From assembly GCF_021404545.1 (NCBI RefSeq), contig NZ_JAAWWD010000060.1:1-64000 (forward strand): DNA of 64,000 nt. The letters run 5' to 3'. Numbering within the stretch: position 1 is the stretch's first letter; each line of letters starts with the position of its first letter. Made by a program: the position numbers and the translations under genes. The DNA is from Aestuariivita sp. (GTDB taxonomy: Bacteria; Pseudomonadota; Alphaproteobacteria; Rhodobacterales; Rhodobacteraceae). Shown piece by piece: positions 59,500 to 64,000 of this stretch. The notes under the pieces are model-generated. The model had not been told where the DNA came from. It saw only the letters and a list, made by a program, of their open reading frames with translations, and did no database searches.

Positions 59500-60107
59500 T
59501 ACTTGGCCTCCTCTTTCTTTTCATCGCCGGGCAGGATGTATTCCGCCCCTTCCCAGGGGCTCATGAAATCGAACTGGCGGTACTCCTGAACCAGGCTGAC
59601 CGGTTCATAGACAACCCGTTTCTGCGCCTCGTCATAGCGCACTTCGGTATAGCCCGTGGTCGGGAAATCCTTGCGCAGCGGATAGCCGCGAAAGCCGTAA
59701 TCGGTCAGGATACGGCGCAAATCGGGGTGGCCCGAGAACAGGATGCCGAACATGTCGAACACCTCCCGCTCGAACCAGTTGGCCGAAGGGTGCACATCGC
59801 TGATCGAGGGCACCATATCCTCTTCCCGCACGCCCACGCGCAGGCGAATGCGGTGATTTTGGTACATCGACAGGAAATGATAGACCACGTCGAACCGCTT
59901 GGGCCGTTCGGGATAATCCACGCCGGTTATATCCACCAGGGTGGAAAACCGGCAGGTCGCGTCGCCTTTCAGAAAATCGACGAACCCCACAATGTTCGAC
60001 AGCGCCACATCGACATTCAGCTCGTCATGCGTTACATCCCATGCAATCACGCAATCGGGACGTTTGGCTTCGATATAGGCACCCAGTTCGGTCAATGCGT
60101 CAGACAT
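59499..60107 (-). CDS. nuoC: NADH-quinone oxidoreductase subunit C
   Basis: A 202-aa hydrophilic subunit of the connecting module. The family signature [14 protein letters not shown] is near residues 108-121. It is separate from NuoD, as in alphaproteobacteria. It starts 9 bases after nuoB. Confidence 0.96.
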   Translation of the reverse strand: MSDALTELGAYIEAKRPDCVIAWDVTHDELNVDVALSNIVGFVDFLKGDATCRFSTLVDITGVDYPERPKRFDVVYHFLSMYQNHRIRLRVGVREEDMVPSISDVHPSANWFEREVFDMFGILFSGHPDLRRILTDYGFRGYPLRKDFPTTGYTEVRYDEAQKRVVYEPVSLVQEYRQFDFMSPWEGAEYILPGDEKKEEAK

Positions 60108-60116
60108 CTGCCCTCC

Positions 60117-61006
<890 letters not shown>

Positions 61007-61076
61007 GAGGTGGCTCCTTATCAGGGCACGCCATGAATGCGGCGTGCGCAGTCAACAAGTGACTTGGCTGAATTTG

Positions 61077-61105
61077 GGTGTAGCCCCCGTTGCCAGAGGC
61101 GTCAA
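61077..61105 (-). promoter_or_regulatory. nuoA: Possible nuo promoter overlapping a 9-bp hairpin
   Basis: On the minus strand TTGACG (61105-61100) is separated by 17 bases from TACACC (61082-61077), a weak -10. The site overlaps a perfect inverted repeat CCCCCGTTG-N10-CAACGGGGG (61084-61111), 78 bases from nuoA. If this is not the promoter, the hairpin would be in the 5' leader. Confidence 0.3.
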
Positions 61106-61151
61106 CGGGGGGCAGCGGTGAGAAACACGGCTGAATTGACGCATTTCAGAC

Positions 61152-61165
61152 TTTGTGATCACAAA
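61152..61165. promoter_or_regulatory. 14-bp palindrome TTTGTGATCACAAA upstream of nuoA
   Basis: A perfect palindrome about 146 bases from nuoA. It partly resembles CRP/FNR-type half-sites (TGTGA/TCACA) but with no spacer, so another regulator is more likely. A second inverted repeat GTTAA-GAGAGA-TTAAC lies at 61178-61193; it is one base short of the CtrA form TTAA-N7-TTAA. Confidence 0.4.
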
Positions 61166-61656
61166 CCATGCGTTGCCGTTAAGAGAGATTAACAACATAG
61201 CGCCAAACCGGGGTGCGGCGAGGTCGTCAGAGCAGGTTATCGGAGGGCTTTGGGGAACCGCGACCAGAGGCAGAGCCCCCAGTGCTGCCCGCCCACGGGC
61301 TGTCTTTGCATCTCTGCTGACTTTACGCGATGTCATGCAAGAAGAGCTGCTTTGCGGACGCCACAATGTGGCTCAGACATGCGCGGAACGGCGGCGTCGC
61401 CACTCCGACAAAGCATGGCTGCGCATTTGCCGACCCAAGTGGGCGCAACGTAGGCCGCCGCCGATGCGGGATGTCCGCGGATCCCCGTCCGGCGGCGCAG
61501 CCCGGAGCAACCGTAACGCTATTGAAAGGATCGGCGGCTAGCTTTGCCGGCCGATGAGGGTGGCAAGGCGATGATACGATTTAAGGGGCTGTTCCGGCGG
61601 ATGTTTGACGACGGGGGCAAACGGCCTAAATCGCGCGTTTCAAAGGAGAGCACATC

Positions 61657-61920
61657 ATGAAAGATACCCATATCGGCATCGCCAGCGAGGCGGCAGAGCC
61701 CCGCCATAGCGAGACCTATCTGCGGGCTGTCCGCGCACTGGATGCCGACAAGCGCCGCAAGCAGCAAAACGGGTATGCCGTGATGCTGACCGCCGCCGCG
61801 ATGGTGGGGACAACCGATGGCAGCAGCGCACCTGGGCGGGTGGCGCGGGCGGCGCAGAAATTCTGCATCCTGTTTGCCTTTGCGGCGCCCAATATCCTGT
61901 TTGCCATGTATGTGCTCTGA
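61657..61920 (+). CDS. Small hypothetical membrane-tail protein
   Basis: An 87-aa protein with a charged N-terminal half (AVRALDADKRRKQQN) and a C-terminal hydrophobic segment (CILFAFAAPNILFAMYVL). AGGAGA lies 8 bases upstream of the ATG, giving good support. No family was recognised. It is divergent from nuoA and convergent with the liuC-like gene. Confidence 0.6.
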   Translation: MKDTHIGIASEAAEPRHSETYLRAVRALDADKRRKQQNGYAVMLTAAAMVGTTDGSSAPGRVARAAQKFCILFAFAAPNILFAMYVL

Positions 61921-61938
61921 CCTTGCCAGCAGCTCTTA

Positions 61939-61967
61939 GATGAGCCTGCAGGGTCCGCTAGCTCATC
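61939..61967. terminator. Inverted repeat between convergent genes
   Basis: GATGAGC-N15-GCTCATC joins the 3' end of the liuC-like gene with the short gap after the 87-aa gene. It could end transcription from both sides. The loop is long and there is no T-run. Confidence 0.25.
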
Positions 61968-62746
61968 CAGTTCGCCTTGCGCTTGTCAAAGAATGCGGTG
62001 ATGCCTTCAACCGCCTCGTCGGTCTCCCATCTGGTCTTGAGTGCCGCGATGGTCATTGCGATGGTCTGCTCATCGATCCTGGGACCCAGATCGCGGGCCA
62101 ATGCCTTGGCGGCGGCAACCGCCCCGGGCGCGCAGGAAAGGTAAGGCGCGACCTCGGCCTCGACTGCCGTCATCAGATCGGCGGCGGGCACGACGCGCGC
62201 CAGAAGACCCAGTGTAACGGCCTCATCCGCACCGAACAGGCGTGCGTTCATAAAGACCCGCCTTGCCCGCCCCTCGCCCATCCGCGCGATGACATAGGGC
62301 CCGATGGTCGCTGGAATGATACCCAGCCGCGTCTCTGTCAGCCCCATTTTCAGGTGATCGACGCCAATCGCGATATCACAGACCGAGGCCATGCCGACCC
62401 CGCCACCAAAAGCATTGCCCTGCACCGCACCAATCAGCGGTTTGGGCAGGGTGTTGAGCGCCTGAAGCATCTGGGCCAGCTTTGCCGCTTCCCGCGCGCG
62501 GGTGTCGGGATCGGCGGCCATCTGCGCCTGCATCCAGCCCAGATCGCCGCCCGCGCAAAAGCTTTTGCCCGCGCCGGTCAGCACAACCACACGCACATCC
62601 GCATCCGCCCCCAATTGCTGTGTGGCCTGGGTCAGATCGGCCAGCATCTGCGCCGACATCGCGTTATGCTTGTCGGGGCGGTTCAAGGTGAGCGTCGCCA
62701 CCCCGCGCCCATCCACGTCAATCGAAATCGTCTCGAACCCGTCCAT
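61958..62746 (-). CDS. liuC: Enoyl-CoA hydratase (methylglutaconyl-CoA hydratase-like)
   Basis: A 262-aa crotonase-fold enzyme. The oxyanion-hole segments are SFCAGGDLGWMQ (about residues 62-73) and GNAFGGGVGMASVCDIAI (about 109-126), and LGIIPATIGPYVI follows; the last is typical of 3-methylglutaconyl-CoA hydratase. It lies next to the HMG-CoA lyase gene, supporting a role in leucine breakdown. ATG 62746 begins family-like sequence. Confidence 0.87.
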   Translation of the reverse strand: MDGFETISIDVDGRGVATLTLNRPDKHNAMSAQMLADLTQATQQLGADADVRVVVLTGAGKSFCAGGDLGWMQAQMAADPDTRAREAAKLAQMLQALNTLPKPLIGAVQGNAFGGGVGMASVCDIAIGVDHLKMGLTETRLGIIPATIGPYVIARMGEGRARRVFMNARLFGADEAVTLGLLARVVPAADLMTAVEAEVAPYLSCAPGAVAAAKALARDLGPRIDEQTIAMTIAALKTRWETDEAVEGITAFFDKRKANWMS

Positions 62747-62810
62747 CCTGGCTCTCCCTAAAATATTTGTCGAACATGCGCTCTTGCCAATACTCTTCTG
62801 CGAAGAGTTT

Positions 62811-63662
62811 TCAGCTGCGCATCGCGCGTGCCATTCCGGCTGCCGCCACGATGACGTCCATGTCGAGCCGGGTTTCATATCCCCGATCGCTCAGATGCGC
62901 GACCACCGCCTCTGTCGCAACATTTCCCGCAGCTCCGGGCGCATAAGGGCACCCGCCCAGCCCGCCGACAGCGGCATCAAACACCCGCACCCCCCTCTCC
63001 AGCGACGCGTCGATATTGTCGAGCGCCTTGCCCCCGGTATCGTGATAGTGCCCAGCGATCCGGTCCACCGGGATCTCTTGCTCGACCGCGCACAGCATTG
63101 CGCGAATCGTTTCGGGTGTGCCTTTGCCAATCGTATCGCCCAGACTGATCTCGTAGCACCCCATGGCAAAAAGCGCGGCCGCCACACGCGCCACCTGATC
63201 CGGCGCAACCGGCCCGTCATAGGGGCAGTCTGTCACACAGGACACATATCCCCTGACCGGCATCCCGATTGCCCGAGCCGCCTGCGCAACCGGTCTGAAC
63301 CGCTCCAGGCTGTCGGCAATCGTTGCGTTTATATTGGCACGCGAGAACCCCTCGCTGGCCGAGCCGAAAATGGCGATTTCATCGGCCTTGGCCGCGACCG
63401 CATCTTCAAATCCACGCATATTGGGCGCCAGCGCGGCATAGGACACGCCCGGCACGCGGGTGATTCCCGCCAGCACATCCGCGCTTCCGGCCATTTGCGG
63501 GACCCATTTCGGGCTCACAAAACTTGCGCATTCGATGCGGCGGAACCCGGCCTCGCTCAACCGGTCGACCAGCGCGATCTTTTCGGCCACCGGGATATCT
63601 CGGGCTTCGTTCTGCAAGCCGTCGCGGGGACCCACTTCGAAGATCTCAACATATTCTGCCAT
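62811..63662 (-). CDS. liuE: Hydroxymethylglutaryl-CoA lyase
   Basis: A TIM-barrel lyase of about 283 aa that splits HMG-CoA to acetyl-CoA and acetoacetate. EVGPRDGLQNE holds the metal/catalytic Arg-Asp pair, GHYHDTGG the metal His pair, and GGLGGCPYAPGAAGNVATE the catalytic Cys loop. ATG 63662 is the likely start; two ATGs are in frame up to 63674. With liuC it forms the end of the leucine/isovalerate pathway. Confidence 0.94.
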   Translation of the reverse strand: MAEYVEIFEVGPRDGLQNEARDIPVAEKIALVDRLSEAGFRRIECASFVSPKWVPQMAGSADVLAGITRVPGVSYAALAPNMRGFEDAVAAKADEIAIFGSASEGFSRANINATIADSLERFRPVAQAARAIGMPVRGYVSCVTDCPYDGPVAPDQVARVAAALFAMGCYEISLGDTIGKGTPETIRAMLCAVEQEIPVDRIAGHYHDTGGKALDNIDASLERGVRVFDAAVGGLGGCPYAPGAAGNVATEAVVAHLSDRGYETRLDMDVIVAAAGMARAMRS

Positions 63663-63707
63663 TGCCATTCCCATCGTAGATGAAACGTCCTGCGCCGACC
63701 CGCCGGA

Positions 63708-64000
63708 TTAGTCCGTGCCGACAAGCCGGTCCATGAAATCGGGCCGCGTCTGGGCAAACGAACCCCGTTCCGCCATGGAACCGAACCAATGCGCGAGCGC
63801 GGGCCGCGCCTCCAGCAGAGCGCGCGCCTCCGGAAGGGCCGCGAAATAGTCGATCATCGGGGCCAGATGGCAATCGGCGCGGGTGATGTCGCGCCCGTTC
63901 AGAACAAGGCCCGCGCCCGCGATCTCTTCGAGCGCATCCAGGACCGTGCCGGACGCGGCCAAACCCGCCGCAACGGTTTCGGGATCCGCCGACTCTCCCA
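63708..64000 (-). CDS. Glutathione S-transferase, C-terminal part (cut by window edge)
   Basis: The frame is open to the window end, so the N-terminal thioredoxin-like domain lies outside. The visible 97 residues match the GST C-terminal helical domain: LVLNGRDITRADCHLAPMID has the conserved helix-6 N-cap/Asp, followed by LPEARALLEARPALAHWF. A TTG within is not the real start. The gene precedes liuE on the same strand. Confidence 0.75.
   Translation of the reverse strand, partial: GESADPETVAAGLAASGTVLDALEEIAGAGLVLNGRDITRADCHLAPMIDYFAALPEARALLEARPALAHWFGSMAERGSFAQTRPDFMDRLVGTD

Larger units (their letters stand above)
61007..61656. other. 650-bp intergenic region upstream of nuoA
   Basis: No convincing gene was found here. 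The nuoA-proximal part holds the inverted repeats listed separately (61084-61193). The distal part (about 61260-61560) has open frames on both strands with basic, low-complexity translations that do not resemble proteins; it may be a decayed gene or an intergenic element. No tRNA was seen. Confidence 0.6.

Noticed and set aside
61178-61193. CtrA site (TTAA-N7-TTAA)
   Set aside because: The spacer is 6, not 7 bases; kept only as an inverted repeat.
61155-61541. 128-codon plus-strand frame upstream of nuoA
   Set aside because: Starts at GTG inside a palindrome, has no ribosome site and an Arg-rich translation; the opposite strand is open too, so neither is supported.

Overview
The window is a stretch of high-GC alphaproteobacterial chromosome. 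It most resembles the order Rhodobacterales (Roseobacter group). Supporting signs are a complex I (nuo) operon interrupted by many non-Nuo genes, the run nuoN-birA-coaX-rnj at its 3' end, families I recognise as typical of this order (DUF1194, DUF5333, DUF5337, Hint-domain proteins), and a GTTC-N7-GTTC direct repeat of the alphaproteobacterial LexA type. No rRNA, tRNA, CRISPR array, prophage or intact transposon was seen. All family assignments come from reading motifs and gene order; no search was run.

Region 1 (1-8131): a G/C-homopolymer tract at the left edge, a MoxR ATPase on the minus strand, then a tightly coupled five-gene plus-strand operon. It encodes a glycosyltransferase, a sulfotransferase, a fusion of a degenerate sulfotransferase-like domain with a glycosyltransferase, an FkbM methyltransferase and another glycosyltransferase. 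It looks like a module that builds or decorates (sulfates, methylates) a surface glycan. A conserved protein of unknown function follows. Region 2 (8185-24393, plus strand) is mostly housekeeping: pyrC, pyrE, dnaB, a DUF1194 protein, alr, an MlaE/MlaF lipid ABC transporter pair, a PqiA-like protein, radA, cvpA, purF, and surE-pcm-nlpD-like.

Region 3 (24556-27901): the tatABC operon with a DUF815 ATPase coupled to tatC, and a divergent WYL regulator with a palindrome at its promoter. Region 4 (28024-32706) is more accessory: an ABC ATPase without partners, an AlkC-like alkylpurine glycosylase, a short-chain dehydrogenase with a non-canonical active site, a Hint-domain protein, and an NTF2-like gene behind a candidate SOS box. 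Region 5 (32934-37124): prfC, another glycosyltransferase paralogue, and a DEAD-box helicase with a hairpin at its start codon.

Region 6 (37151-61006, minus strand) runs nuoA to nuoN and on into birA, coaX and rnj. All 14 Nuo subunits are present. Between them sit at least fourteen extra genes, including a 56-aa two-helix membrane protein, a possible 26-aa single-helix protein at the nuoJ stop codon, a 211-aa unrecognised protein between nuoD and nuoE, a pair of carboxymuconolactone decarboxylase-like proteins, and a membrane protein whose C-terminal domain duplicates the C-terminal extension of NuoE. Many junctions are ATGA, TGATG or TAATG overlaps, so translational coupling is likely. The 650-bp region upstream of nuoA carries several inverted repeats. 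Region 7 (61657-64000): a small hypothetical gene, leucine-catabolism genes (liuC-like, liuE-like) and the C-terminal end of a glutathione S-transferase cut by the window edge.

The best candidates for undescribed biology are the small membrane proteins and the duplicated NuoE-tail domain in the nuo operon, the sulfotransferase/glycosyltransferase operon, and the putative SOS-controlled NTF2-like gene.
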